Shown: piece after piece, positions 52,001-64,000 of the stretch
Position numbering within the stretch: the first letter of the stretch is position 1
How the letters are laid out: each line of letters starts with the position of its first letter
Source of the DNA: Oscheius sp. JU75
Taxonomy: Eukaryota > Nematoda > Chromadorea > Rhabditida > Rhabditidae
Direction of reading: 5' to 3'
NCBI GenBank assembly: GCA_037178855.1
Contig: JASJZC010000001.1
Span: forward strand, 8,804,001 to 8,868,000
DNA length: 64,000 nt
The notes under the pieces: generated by a model
What the model was told of the DNA's origin: nothing
Seen by the model: only the letters and a program-made list of their open reading frames with translations
Databases searched by the model: none
Position numbers and translations under genes: made by a program

Positions 52001-55000
52001 AACACCGAGGAGCTGGAAACACGATAGGTTTGGGATTACTGTAACTGGACTGACCACTATGGAAGAATGTGTCTGACCACATTCGGAACAGTCAACCTTG
52101 CATAGTGAGGGTATCTGATCGTCTGGTACAGAGGATAGGCTACCGAGCCTGAAAGTTTGATATACATCCGGGTCGGTAATTCTCTCAGTTTGCCTGCCTG
52201 TTCCATCAAGTTTGCCTGCCTGTTCGAAACGAACATGTCAATGTGGAAATGGGAAAAGAAAGGAATAACTGACAGGGTGAAGATGCCGCCAGATTGATAG
52301 GTTAATAGGTACATGGTGAAACAAGTGACAGATTGAGAGGCTACTGAGACAAGTGACTCACTTCAAAATGACTTCCGAACATGCCGCATTGATCTTGTCC
52401 AATCCGAACGTCCTTAGCATGTTGAGCAGATCCGTGACCGTCTTCGGGGCTCCGACATCATCATCCGCATCGGCCGTTCCAGCGGAACCTACCCCTCCAA
52501 AAGGATTCAGGCCGCCCTGCCCCATGAACATACTGAACAACATGTTCATGTTCAACTGCTGCGAGCTTGTGGGCATCTGCAAGAGAGTAGTATTTTCTTT
52601 CGAGAAAGACATCCCTCCTCTCTGTCTCCCTGACCATAATTATTGCCTCGCTCGACCTCGAAACTTGCCTTTAATTGATTTGTTTGAACAATGATCAGAC
52701 AGCCACCGGCGCGCTATTGTCCGTGGGAACATGGCGGCAGCGCTCACTCTATGTGAGGGCCAACAGGGGGTGAGGAGAAGATGGTAGAGAGAGAAAGAGG
52801 TTTTGATACTATTGTAGGGAATTTTTAAAAATCCGACTATAACAGATTGCTGACCATTTGCCAATGAGCAATAGGCTCAAAATGCTGGAAACAGTCAGTC
52901 TATTCACCTACGTTCTGTCCACCTTCAGTTCTATCAACAGCATCAAACTGTGACTAAGTTTCACACATACTAGAATATTTAAAGAAGGTTGATCCTTGGC
53001 TCAGGACTGTTAAATACTGGCATTTCTCTGCTATTATTCGGTCAACCACCCAACAGAGTGGGATAAAAAAAAATCACTCCTTGTCTATTATGCGGAACGC
53101 ATTTTACATTCGTCTCTAATTGTAATTATAATTACAGATGTCTAACAGAAAGTTTTGCTAGTGCATTTCAAGAGAAATCTCAAGCAATTAAGAAAACTCG
53201 GATAGTTTGAAGCTGGAAGTGAATAGAAATACTTTGGTATCATCGGGGCAAATATGTAGGGATCTGTCTGAGTTACCAAAAAGGTGACTGACTGCTTTCA
53301 CTTGGCAGACAGTTCCTGTTACATGTATAGCCTCTTATGAATTTTGTTGTCGGACAAAACTAGATTCCTGGAACACATCTCTTACTGTTTACGAATAGTC
53401 TAAACAGTTACAGAAACCAGCAGAATGCAGTAACTGTCTTACAAGCAGTGACTTGGAGATTCTCCGTGGAGACTTTCCAAGAATGAACTGTTAACTGTTA
53501 CAATGATTCTTCCACTGATTCTATCCCCCTTCCTCCCTCATAATTCCACCCCCTCTGAAGGTTGTGACTGCAGTCAGAGCGCACGCGAGCCTAATTTACA
53601 TGATAAACAGTTCCAGGCCAGGAACAATGCCTCGTCCCCTCTCGCATTAGAAGGTAAATAGGCTGTGCGCCCAAACACCGACCTCTTCGCTATGGATCAG
53701 TTCCTTGATCAGTTTTTGAGGCGCCGTGCCGGGCTGCTCCAGAATCGGCTTCGTCGGGTCGATCTCTTTGACTGCCACGAGCTCGCCCAGTCTGTTCATT
53801 CGGGACTGGTGCGCCACCGACCTGAAAATGGATAGTTTCTAAAAAAAAAAAGAAGAGAGTTTACCGCAAGTGTATGTCCAGAGTGGCTCCCTGTCCGTAG
53901 CCAATTTTACACACGTTGCACCGAAAGGGCTTCTTCTCACCCGGACTGGCCGGATTCAGAGAGGAGAGGACCTGAAACTTAAACCTTAGTCAAAGAGTCA
54001 TGACTAGTGGAAATTTTTCCTGTCTCAATCGATAAGGACTTTCCAATGTAGTAATATTTTGCAAATATGAGGTCGCAGGCCAAGTCTACGTTTCACAAAA
54101 CATTGAAAACTCTGGAGGTATTGTTTTCGAAGGTGGCTGGCTGTGGCTCATTCGAGGGATTCATCTCATGAAATGGTTTTTGTACAGTTCTCACGGGACA
54201 AAGACACGGTGTAATGGAGCTAAAGGTAGTCCCAAAAGAGCAAGCAATTGTCTCTCAGATCATAAAAGGATGTCCGAAAAACTCCTTTTCGTAATTAAAG
54301 GAAGTAGAGACAAAATCATGCGTTTTGTATTCAGAGATCGTGCAGTCTTTTATGTGATTGACCCCCGATTCTCCTATACAACTGTGGAGCTTCTTTAGTA
54401 TAGGAGACTGAACTTGACAGAGACAAGAAGACAGAAAACTTATGACGTTCCCTCAAGTCTGCTCTGTGAGACATCCGAGCAGTTTTTGGAAAGTGTCATG
54501 TGGTGATGACCCTGTTACTAAGGTTGGCAGCCTGTCTGACATTTTGAGTTTTCTATTCTTGCTCGTTAGTGTCACGCAATGAACTAGCTTAAAGAACTTC
54601 AACTGTAGACAGACTGGGGCGCAGTTCCTATTTTCTATATTGCTGACAGGATAGGCCTTCTCAGAATCACGAAAGTATCCTATTTCGGTGTGGTAATCTT
54701 TAAAACGGTCGAAACTCTTGCTCTGACTCATTCCCACAACCAATTCAGACAAGGCGCGGAAAGAGACAGGCAAATGGTGAGGACAAATTAATATGGGGCT
54801 CTCAATTGGAGTCCGGGAACAAAATGACATTTATGGCTTCAGCGAGGTGTCTGATATTAATTTCATCAAAATAGAGGAGAGAGAGAGAGAACTAATGACA
54901 GTAAACATAGTGTTTGAGTGAGAGAGCGTCAGCCGACTGGCGCCACTGAGCCGATTGAATGATTAATTACAGAAGCCACGCCCCCTGTATTGAATACCTG

Positions 55001-58000
55001 TTGGTTGAGACTGACAGAGCCCTGCTCCAGCTGCTTTTTGGCCTCGTGCAGATGACGAACTGAGTTGATGTGGGCCAGGAACTGGGCTCGCGAGTTGAAT
55101 GACTCACTGCACAGCTCGCAGCGGTTCTCTTCGTCCGGCTTGCAGTGCTCCGAGTCGGTGTGAACCTGGAAATTGACTGTTTTTAATCGTTTGTATGAAG
55201 ACAAAAAATAATTTTTCATCCACGCGGGATCGAACTCGACTCTTTTGGATTTGTAATCAGAGTGTTAACCGACTGGACTACAAGGGCGAGTTCGCACATT
55301 CAACCACATCTTCTGTCGTCCTGACAGATTTTTGATACTACGACAGGAGTCTAGGGCTTTCAAAGCAGAAATTAGGCATGTAACGCAGCTCCGGTCAACC
55401 TGTTTCCTCTTCTATCGTAGAGCTACCTCAAAGTGCCCCTATGCCAACGTCTCAACTGACCTGCTATCTAATCGTTTAGCAGAACTTGATATTCCATTTC
55501 TGCTACGAGGTCACAGAGAACGATCAAACACAGACAGACACCTTGGAGCTTCAATAGTTATGTGGGCCGGCTAGAAATATGGCGCGAAACGTGCAAATAC
55601 AAATTTTTGGTCAAAGCAAAAATTCGCATTTTTTGACGTTTTACACCTATTTTAGAGGGCGCGAAAACAATCTAACGGTAGCTAGTTTGGCAGTGTGGTA
55701 GTAGCCAGACGCTTCCTTTAAGAAGTTTAAACGGTTATAAGGATGTCAGACCAACTTTAATTTTTGCAAAACTGTCCTTGTACGATACCGTTTTACCCCT
55801 TTTGAAGCTAATAGAGGCCATCCCAAAGCGATCATAGAGGCCCATGGGCTTATACTGTATGTGCTTCATTGTATTTCCAACTGTCCCTGTTTTCTAAAAA
55901 AAAAAAAAAAAAAACTCACCTTGAGTTCCTCGACGGAGTTGCAGACCAAACTGCACTGTGGACACTTTTGTGCCGCGTCGAATAAATGTAGAATGGAGTG
56001 TGAGTGGAGGGCTGTTTCCGAGCGGAATGACAGTGAGCACCGATTGCAGCGAAATGTGTGTGTAGAGTTCCTTAAATTAAAAAAGTTTGTTTGGCTTTTC
56101 CCTCAATAAATACCCAATATTTTCGACCCGATGAACTTGAAGGAGCTTCTCCACTGCAGACTCGGCAATCTTATGGTCTTGGAGCAGATGATCGGTTATG
56201 TTCTGGGTGCGCTCGTTGCAGAGAGGACACAGTTCACCTTCTTCGTGACTGCGAGCATGCTCTTCCAGCGTGCTGGCGTCTTCTGAAAGGGCAACGGTTA
56301 GTCGGAAATCTAAAGGGAGTAAAGTTTAAAGAGCTGTTTAAATGTCTTGGCTGTAGCTACCCAACTAGAGCCACAACCAACATAGCTGTCTAACTGTGGG
56401 AGCCGTGGTCAATCAACTAGAGACGTCGCTATCTAACTGTCTTTGCTGTGGCTACTCTACCCAGGGCCCCCATACTGAAGCCCCTGTCTAACTGAGCGAG
56501 TTGTGGCTCAAGAAAAGTAAAAAATCTTCTTTTCCACAGTTTTAATAGAATCCCAAATCATTCAAAAACTCCCCTTTGTAAGGAGTCTCTGTCTACCTTA
56601 ATGGGTGTCACCCGCCCATCAATCCCCCTCCTCAAATGACCGTCAATGAGTCCAAGATGAGCTATTTAGCCTCGGCGCTCTTCAAGGTCTCCTTAGCCTC
56701 CCTCCCGGTATGCTAATGAGGACTAAAGGTTCCTGAGGAGGAGAAGGAGGACTGTGGGCCTGACGGTCAACAATCGTTTGATCGGCGCCATAAAATGGCC
56801 CGGAATGAATGGTGCGGTAAACAGTGCGCCCCTGATGATTGCTTTACATTTTAAGAGGACGGAAATTTGCTCTAGACCATCGTTTACAGTATCGGGCCAA
56901 AAAGAGACCGACTATGACTAAACTTGGCGAAGAACAACACATTGCAGTTTGTTTCAGCGCCGACAGTCTTTTGGCATGGAGAAGAGATAAAGGGGGGGGG
57001 GGGGGGGGGTACGGTAATGAATCTCGACGGGACTTAAGAAATGCAAAAAACTTCAGGCTTCAAAAAATGGTAAGGACCTAAATTGTGACTGTCGAAGCGG
57101 CCCTCTAATTAGCATAGCAGTCTCTCTCAGCGGGTCGAGTATACAATAAGGTCACCTCCCCGCTCAAGAGAATAGTTTCAAGGTGAAACCAAAATTAATG
57201 AAGAGAAAAAGAGCAAAAGCATGATGACTAAAGAGTCCTCCCCCTTCCTAATAAACTAGCGTGTCCGCCGGCGGCACGATCAAAGCCCCCAGCGAAATTA
57301 CAGTTCGCGCCTTAACGCCCGGTCGTATTCTAATTATCAGACACCTTTTGGGGACATTTGGAGCGAGCCCGGAAGTTTGCTCAACGAAGAAGATATTGGG
57401 GGGACGGTTTTGAGGGACTGGACGACCTCATCGAGGGGCACAAGTGGTGGCGCTCCCCCCTATGTTTCACAGCAATTGAAATAGGCATAGAGGGGGGCAG
57501 GAGAACCAGTCCAGTCGTCCTCATACACTAATTGCGGACAGCCGTAAATTTACAGAACTACACTGTCTCTCATTCAATGACCGTCCTCGAGAGAGACAGA
57601 GAGGTGAAGGGAGGGAGGGGTTAAAAGAAAGATTTTTAACTTTCTCTCGTTGTTCAGTTGATTCATAGGGATGGATCTCAGCTCTTTTTTTGTTGACAGG
57701 GTCGACCCTCTTTGCAGAGATTCGGACCACAACCCACTATACTGCCTAGCTGTGGCTTCTCACAAACGGCCACAACCGCCTGTCTAACTGTGGAAATAGT
57801 GGTCTGGTAAGGTCCATTCCCTGGAGAGACTTACCTCCAGTTCCTAACCCCCATCTGCCCCCAGCGAGACGTTCCAGATCCCTCTCAAGGTGTGTGCCAA
57901 CCACATTACGCGGCGAGATGAAAGCGCCACAATATGTTAATTATGAAGACAAAAAGACCCTCTTACTGCCCGTATAACAGGGAGATAATGAAATGGGCAG

Positions 58001-61000
58001 CAGCCAGCCGGAGAATCGTAATCAATCGATCCAGAATTGGGCTCTGTTAGGACTGGACATGTACCAATCGCGGTTCTTTTGACAGCGAATGAATACATAT
58101 CTTGGTTGCCAATTATCAGAGCCAGTAGTACGTCTCACATAGCTCAAAAGTTGGTACTTTGGTACTACCTGGACGCAATTTTCCAGAGGTCCATAACTCT
58201 AATTAAAACAAACTATTTTATTTGCAAAAAAAGACTTCTTCATTTCGTTCAAATTACTGTATCATTAAGTTTATATAATGAAGTTGAGTTCATAAAAAGA
58301 CTTTGATTATTGGAAATTTTTCTGTGCGTCTGGGTTGTACCAAAGTACCCAAAAGTTCAGTCGACATGACCCTCTATACCATTCTAGGAAGGTAGAGTCT
58401 CCTATCAAAAGAGACTAATACTGTACAGCACTGTACAAAAACAGTGCTTCAGTAGCATCTGAATTATTCCATGTCACTACAGGGTACAAAAAAGAAACAT
58501 CTGAGTCCGGTAGAGCTTTTTGATTGTATGCAAGTCGGAAAAGAAGGGGTTATGAGACAGAGAGACATGTAGTCTATCCGTAAGATTTACAGCGATAGCT
58601 CTATTGGAAAATAAACTAAAACCTATTGGGACCGGCTAATTTCCAGAAGCAAACTTTCTCACAAGTGTTATTCTTTGGCCATTGGCAATAAAACCTCGCT
58701 CTCTCCCTTCTCCCGAATGTTTCACGCGCGCGGACGAGACCTGTGTGCCGAATTGGCGTCGCGGTAATCAGCGGAGCGCGGCTCATTGCGGAAAATTAGA
58801 GGTAGGAAAAGAGTAGAGGGGGAGGGGCGAGAGAAACCGGATTTCAATGAGCGCGAGGAAAGAGGAGAAGGAATCACAACTGTATAATGACTTTGTTTTC
58901 TCCAAAAAGTGAAGCAAAACTTACTGGCAGTGAATCCACAGCTGGCACAGGCGTAAGCCGCGTCCTCATCGATGGCCATGGCATCAAGATCTGAAAAAAT
59001 GGTATTTGGGAACACAGTAATTAGAAGGCAGTAGGGAGAGAGACTGGCAGTCGCCAGCATGGTCTGGCCTGACTGCGTACTGTAATGAGCGCGACAGCGG
59101 CTGGCTGCCCGGTGCCGATTCCCAACTATTATCTAATTGTTATGAGAATTGCCCTGGCGCGCACAGTCATTCGACAAACACAAAATGAGCACCGATAGGA
59201 GAATGAATGCGAAAGAGAAATGAGATTGATACAGCCAAGAACGGTGTACTGTACTACCAGCTTGAAACTACGCCACAACGGAGAAGGCTGTCTAACTGTA
59301 GGCTCTCTATGGAAGTTCGTCTTTTCAGTTTTTCCGGAAACAAAAAAGAGTGAATCCGGAAACAAAAAAGAGTCAACTACCGTAAAAAGAAACTGGAAGA
59401 ATTTGAGCCCATGTGGAACGAAATCTCGGCTTGGGCAAACAATGATTAGTCGGTGCCTAACAGGCTCATCAGTCGCAGCCTAAATGGCTTAGCTGGCCAG
59501 GGCCAATTGGGCTTTGGGGGTGGCAAAAACTGGTGGAGAAGTCAAAAATTGGAGAAAAGATTCCGGAGGGCCAGGCTCTAATTGCGGAGCTTCTGATTCT
59601 CCCTGGGGAGCAGGCAGGAGGAGGGTGGAAGAAGAGAGAAAGAGACAGAGAGAGATCCTGCGATTTTAGGCAAAGACTCTCGGAATTATGCTAATTAGAG
59701 AGAGCGCAGAAACTATAGGAATTCGGAAAGAGACGGGGAGAAAGAACACGGTGTCAATTTCAGTGATGATCCGGCCCGAAGTGAAATGACAACGAGCCGA
59801 GACTGGGAGACCGTGTTGACATACCTTTTGTCTCTTCTCGGCAGAGGAAGAGTGACACCAGGCTTTCCTTCATCCGCAGCCACTTTTTTTCTACATCACT
59901 GCACTTTGAATACCCTGGTCTTGTTACTGTTCTAACGCAGGGGCCTAAGCCTATAGCCACAACCGCCACAGTTAGACAGACGGGCCACTGTTATGTTTGT
60001 GGCTTCAAGGTCTCTCTTTACAGGTGCACTCCAAACTGTACTATAGCTAAATCTTCTGCCAAATCCCCCTTAAAAGAGCCAGAAACTGGAGGAGATCAGT
60101 GAAGATGGAGGGGAGATAAAATCGTAATTTGCAGAGTGAGCAGCTCATTATGTTGTTCGTCAGATGGCCCCACCGATACGGCAATTGGCTGCCGGAAAGA
60201 ACTCTTTGATTGGAATAATGTATGGCGTTTACAGTAGTCTTTTTAGAATCCAAGACTGGCCTAATGACAACAAGGCAATGTGTCATAATTCCCGGCTTCT
60301 GCTCCGAAACTCTCGGCCCCGCGCGTCCTATTTACCAGAGGAAAGGCCAAAATGAGCGAGAGCTTCTCTCTCTCTCTCCCGAAATGAGGCAATGAAGCCG
60401 ATTCATCATATAGGGCCTTTGAGAGTTGGCGAAGGCCTAATTCTTAGACAGAGATACTTACCAATTTTGTCGGACGAGGGCCACGTAGCCGGGTCGTGGC
60501 AGGCCATATGCCCTGAAGAAGTTCATTAAAGAAGAAGAGGGGACAGTTTAAGGTCACTGATTTCCAATGGGTGAGCGCCGTAAACGGAGACTAGAAAAAG
60601 AGGATGAGTCTAACGGGGGATGACCTTCAGGTCATTAGGTGATGATAGAGGCTGCTGGATGAGGACAAGACGAATAGGGTGACATTGAGGAAGGAAAAAA
60701 GGGGAATAGGCAGTCTCTATTTTTCCAAAATCTTTCTAGGCTGTCAAACTGTGCAGACATGCGTTTTAGGCCCGAGAAAGATAGTGCCGGGCCGAGCCAA
60801 TTTTCAGCGCTCAGGGTGCGCAACAGAAATCAGCCAGTTTTGGGTTCAAGTTTGAATTTCTTTCATTTTGCAATGTTTTGCAATGTTGTAGCATTTTTTC
60901 CGCTGTACAGCTTTGCAAAACATTGGAAAGCTAAAAAAAGTCACCTTGACCTCTAAATGGCTATTTTCTGTTGCGCACCCTGAGCGCTGAAAATAGGCCC

Positions 61001-61537
61001 GACCCAGCCGAGCCTCAGACAAATGTCTGTATCTGTGGTGTCCCGACACCTGTGTAACTGCGTCGATTATGGGTGCCGCCCAGCCAGTTTGGATGTTCTA
61101 AATGGACTGTGAAGGAGCTATGATGTTGTGCTCAACGTTTTACGCCATGCTAAAAACCCTAAGGAGAGTATAGGGACAAAGACGAATGAACGCACGTTCG
61201 TCAGAAGGCCGTGTGTGTCCCCCCAAAAGCTGGCTCGGAACTCTCCCCGGCTCATTAGTGGCAATCAAGGCATTCGTTAGTGTATGTGGAGAGAGAGCGA
61301 CTTACCAAAGGCGTCCGACTTGAGCTGCGTCTCGAACGGGCAGACACGACAGCGGAAGACGGGAACTGGCTGACGCAGGTTCGTCCTGTGTCCGATTCCG
61401 TCACAATGATCCCGAAGCGCGGCAGCAGTGGGTAGAATCTCCTGACAGGCTCGACACAAAACCTGGAAGACGGACTTGGCGGCCCCGAGACGACAGAGAG
61501 CTGAGGCGGCGTTCGTGCCCTCACGAATGTGGTTCAC
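49014..61537 (-). CDS. zfh-2: ZFH-2-type multi-zinc-finger, three-homeodomain transcription factor (5' end not resolved)
   Basis: Sixteen exons found, 5' to 3': 61537-61306, 60512-60462, 58990-58925, 56282-56114, 56070-55920, 55165-54998, 53971-53865, 53821-53683, 52576-52362, 52148-52055, 52012-51506, 51307-50948, 50910-50092, 49940-49793, 49755-49187 and 49145-49014; phases agree throughout. C2H2-type fingers are in exons 1, 3-7, 13, 15 and 16 (for example [20 protein letters not shown] and [17 protein letters not shown]). Homeodomain 1 is at [19 protein letters not shown]...[10 protein letters not shown], 2 at [20 protein letters not shown]...[10 protein letters not shown], and 3 at [19 protein letters not shown]...[11 protein letters not shown]. 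This order matches the ZFHX3/4 and worm ZFH-2 family. It is a nuclear developmental regulator, largely of neurons in known members. No start codon was found; more exons probably lie upstream. Confidence 0.9.
55205..55292 (-). repeat. tRNA-derived sequence in a zfh-2 intron
   Basis: The minus strand reads CTTGTAGTCCAGTCGGTTAA (A box) and later GAGTTCGATCCCGCG (B box). The T stem does not pair properly, so it is a degenerate copy. Confidence 0.45.
60801..60993. mobile_element. Foldback MITE-like element, copy 2
   Basis: 193 bp in a zfh-2 intron. Terminal arms TTTTCAGCGCTCAGGGTGCG and its inverse are near perfect (CGCACCCTGAGCGCTGAAAA at the right end). Same internal TGCAA-rich stem as copy 1 at 46578. 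Confidence 0.85.
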
Positions 61538-64000
61538 CTGGAAAATTTTTAGATTGAGAGACGATGGGGAAAGAGTCGTTAAGAACCGGAAAGTAAGCCG
61601 AATCGATGAGAGGCTTCTTGATTGTGGGAAAACTAATAATGTTTGAAAAGACTATAAGACTGCCTACGTCTCACAAGCCGTCTCTTTATTAGCAAACGTC
61701 TGAGGGGGGCTTGAAATCTAAGGCCATTCTATGGATCAGACTGACAAGAATAGTCAAATTTTTATATAACCCACTACCAAAGAAGCCGCTACCGAAGTTG
61801 TAATCGTGTCAAACTTGTAGATTTTGCTCGAGTCTACCTCTTTAACCTCAATTAGATCTGCAAAGTTTGAAGCAGTCAGATTGTAAATCTGGCGATTCTG
61901 ACCTAACAAACAAACTAATCAACCTTTTAAAGATGTTTGCCAGTGAACGCTGTGAGGAGAGAAGGCAAAAACGTTTTTCACAATAGGCAGTCGAACCCTT
62001 CTTGCTTTAATTCTGTAGTCGGAGTACTAACCGACTGAACCTTCTGCGAAGCTTGTGCGTCTTTTCCAAAAAGGTCAAATGATGTTTAATGGAGGCTCGC
62101 TTTGAAGACTAGCAAAGTGGGTGGAACTAATCAGCTAACCAACCTACAGTATCTCAAAGGATAGAGGAGACAGAGGTGCGAGGTGACTGACCGCGGAGCG
62201 AGTCTCTCACCCTGAATAGAGCGATCAGACACGCCGGATGAGCAAATCAATTTGTGCGCGCCATGGTCCTGATTGGAAAAATTGTGAAAATAGGTGCGCG
62301 TTAATCGCATTAGCATAAAGCGATTCTCACAGTCAATCTCCACTGCGGGATGCAACTCGTTTCATCTTTTCCCTGCGATTATTATGAATGAAAAGGTATG
62401 GGGACGACAGCCTTTGACATAAAATTTTTTTGGATGTGACTAATTTCTTCTTTCAAATCCTAATGATCGAAATGAATTACTGTAGTTTTTAGTCATAGAC
62501 ACAGACACCGATGACGCATTCCTTCCACTTCCATTGTATTGGCCAATTCAATAGGGATCAAGAACAGCACCCCCCGCGAAATTGACAAATTCTTTTGAAT
62601 GGACGGGCTGGGACGCCGTGGAGACAGAGGAGAAATGAGTCGACTGTACTATTTTGGAGGGATTGGTTAAGAAGAAGCAAGGGGGAAAACAGAGGATTTG
62701 GGCAGATATTTGGATCTGGGATTGATCGCCTTGTAAACGGTCGAGATCATGGTTTCTTGGTATATTAGCCATGGGGGGACTCTATTTCTACCAGTGTTTT
62801 TACTCTTGGGTATGTGTCTAATGCAAAAAAAGTGACAAAGTTCCAAGTTAAAGGAGCGACACTAAACCTAAGAACTGTATGACGAGATCCAGTAGGACAT
62901 CTCTGGACAGGCGGACAAATGACAAGTTTTCGACATTTTGTGGAATACTTAGAAGTTAGTAGTAAAAATAGATGTGCTTCCCTGTTTTTCTGCAACAGTC
63001 CCCTATCTTTCAAATGGAAAGATCTTCATTTCTAAGCCAGAAGCGTACGCTTTTGATACAGTGTTCATTAGCCGTCTCTGCTTGATTAGTGCGCCAAGTG
63101 GGCGTGTGCGGCAAATGGCGAAAAGACTAGGAGGCCGGAGAAAATGAATTGCTTCCACAAAAGTCAGGATGATTGAGCTCTGATCCTGCACCTATAAAGT
63201 GTGAGCAAATATGTGGGTAATGACCATGAGGGGAACAGGTATGGGCCCAAAAGAGGCTGACTCTTCTGTATGCTAATGAGGTGATTACACGACGGCCGAC
63301 AGACGAGTTCAAGGGAATGAATGAAAATGGGGGAAGAGGAGAATCTATAGATGATTGAGATTGATAGTACGATTGGAGGCGCGAAAGTGGGATCTACTAA
63401 GGAAAGAAGGGAGGGGAGGGGAGGGCAGGGAGGGTTCAGAGATAGGCTTATATACCCTTTGGGCTTACACGGTACTGACCTCTAAAAACCAACACTGCTG
63501 TCTAACTGTGGTAAAAGTCACTCTAAATTGGCTGTGAAACTGTGGCTCTAGACTACAGCCAAACTTTATCAAGCGGATACTGTCTCTTAAAATAATATTT
63601 CGTCTTTGCTATGTTCAGCAAAGCTGTAGTCCTGCACAAACCCTACAACTTTACAGAGCTGCAATCTCTCTCCTTCATCCAAAAAGTACAGTAGTTAGGC
63701 AGCCTGATTACCGTACACCATTGCCCCTAATGAGTTAATTTAAAACACCCTTTTGACCTTTGGTGACCCCCAGAAATGAGGGTGAGAATCCCCGCAGCGT
63801 GTGTGATAATGTGAGAGAGTGAGCTCGACGAGAGATTACGGTCGAGAGCGAGAAAGAGAGAGAGGTGAGGAAGGGCGCTGTTAATACCGAAAGGGTGGCG
63901 TCGGGCCGATCCATGACAATGAGCGACGATGGCTGGCGCTAAGAAAGTTTGCACAAGACAAATAGCCAAATATGGGAAGAGGCGAGAGAGGCATGAGTGT
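61538..64000. other. No supported gene; probable zfh-2 5' intron or flank
   Basis: A frame at 62131-62355 on the minus strand might hold another zfh-2 exon but lacks a clear finger motif. A tRNA-like A/B-box sequence is at about 61983-62047 (minus). A hairpin of the GCAAAG(C/T)TGTAG type is at 63615-63660. The rest is GA-rich low-complexity sequence and short unsupported frames. Confidence 0.4.

Noticed and set aside
55205-55292. Functional tRNA gene
   Set aside because: A and B boxes are present but the T stem does not pair; treated as a tRNA-derived repeat.
56839-57081. Plus frame through a long G run
   Set aside because: Low complexity, no family, lies inside a zfh-2 intron.
62131-62355. 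Upstream zfh-2 exon on the minus strand
   Set aside because: No zinc-finger or homeodomain signature, and no phase-compatible donor could be confirmed to the exon at 61537.

Overview
The window is eukaryotic and looks like a nematode. Introns are mostly 35-60 nt with TTTCAG-type acceptors. The gene set fits a worm: a ZFH-2-type zinc-finger/homeodomain factor, a DEG/ENaC channel, a KANSL3-like subunit, a paraoxonase fragment, an ASABF-type cysteine peptide and a Tc1 transposon. One gene pair (stop at 44011, next ATG at 44038) is packed like a worm operon. I do not assign a species. All gene models were joined by eye from reading frame and splice phase.

Region 1 (1-36 kb) is an accessory, rearranged region. 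Its theme is an expanded family of small secreted proteins made of Pro-Gly repeats. A Met-rich GYPGLGM type is at 1, 559, 15157, 16357, 20659, 23465 and 34564, with a 3' remnant at 35796. A Ser/Asn-rich FPGSS/NYPG type is at 9505, 12009 and 17599. Most copies have a short signal-peptide exon, a TATA box close upstream and a tiny first intron, and two pairs are divergent around about 240 bp. A short C-x(2,3)-C-x2-G-x2-C...C module links the two repeat types. One member also carries a TIL protease-inhibitor domain and has a Tc1 element in its first intron. Between these lie a truncated paraoxonase, a multi-CUB membrane protein, TMEM234 and a GPI-anchor-like surface protein of unknown family.

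From 22 to 36 kb the DNA is a patchwork of segmental duplications. A block of about 1.7 kb occurs twice at a constant offset of 11,099 bp, and its right edge cuts another Pro-Gly gene. A second block carries HUWE1-like gene fragments. Copies of a Lys/Arg-rich ORF, a lone bZIP segment and capsid-like and retroelement remnants are mixed in.

Region 2 (36-48 kb) is ordinary gene-rich sequence: a defensin-like peptide gene, a nine-exon DEG/ENaC channel, a large charged, probably nuclear protein followed after 26 nt by a KANSL3-like gene, and a small convergent gene. Region 3 (49-64 kb) is dominated by a minus-strand zfh-2 homologue with three homeodomains and at least nine C2H2-type fingers. Its 5' end is not resolved. 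Its long introns hold tRNA-like sequences, a 193-bp foldback element and a recurring short motif. I see no supported gene from 61538 to the end.
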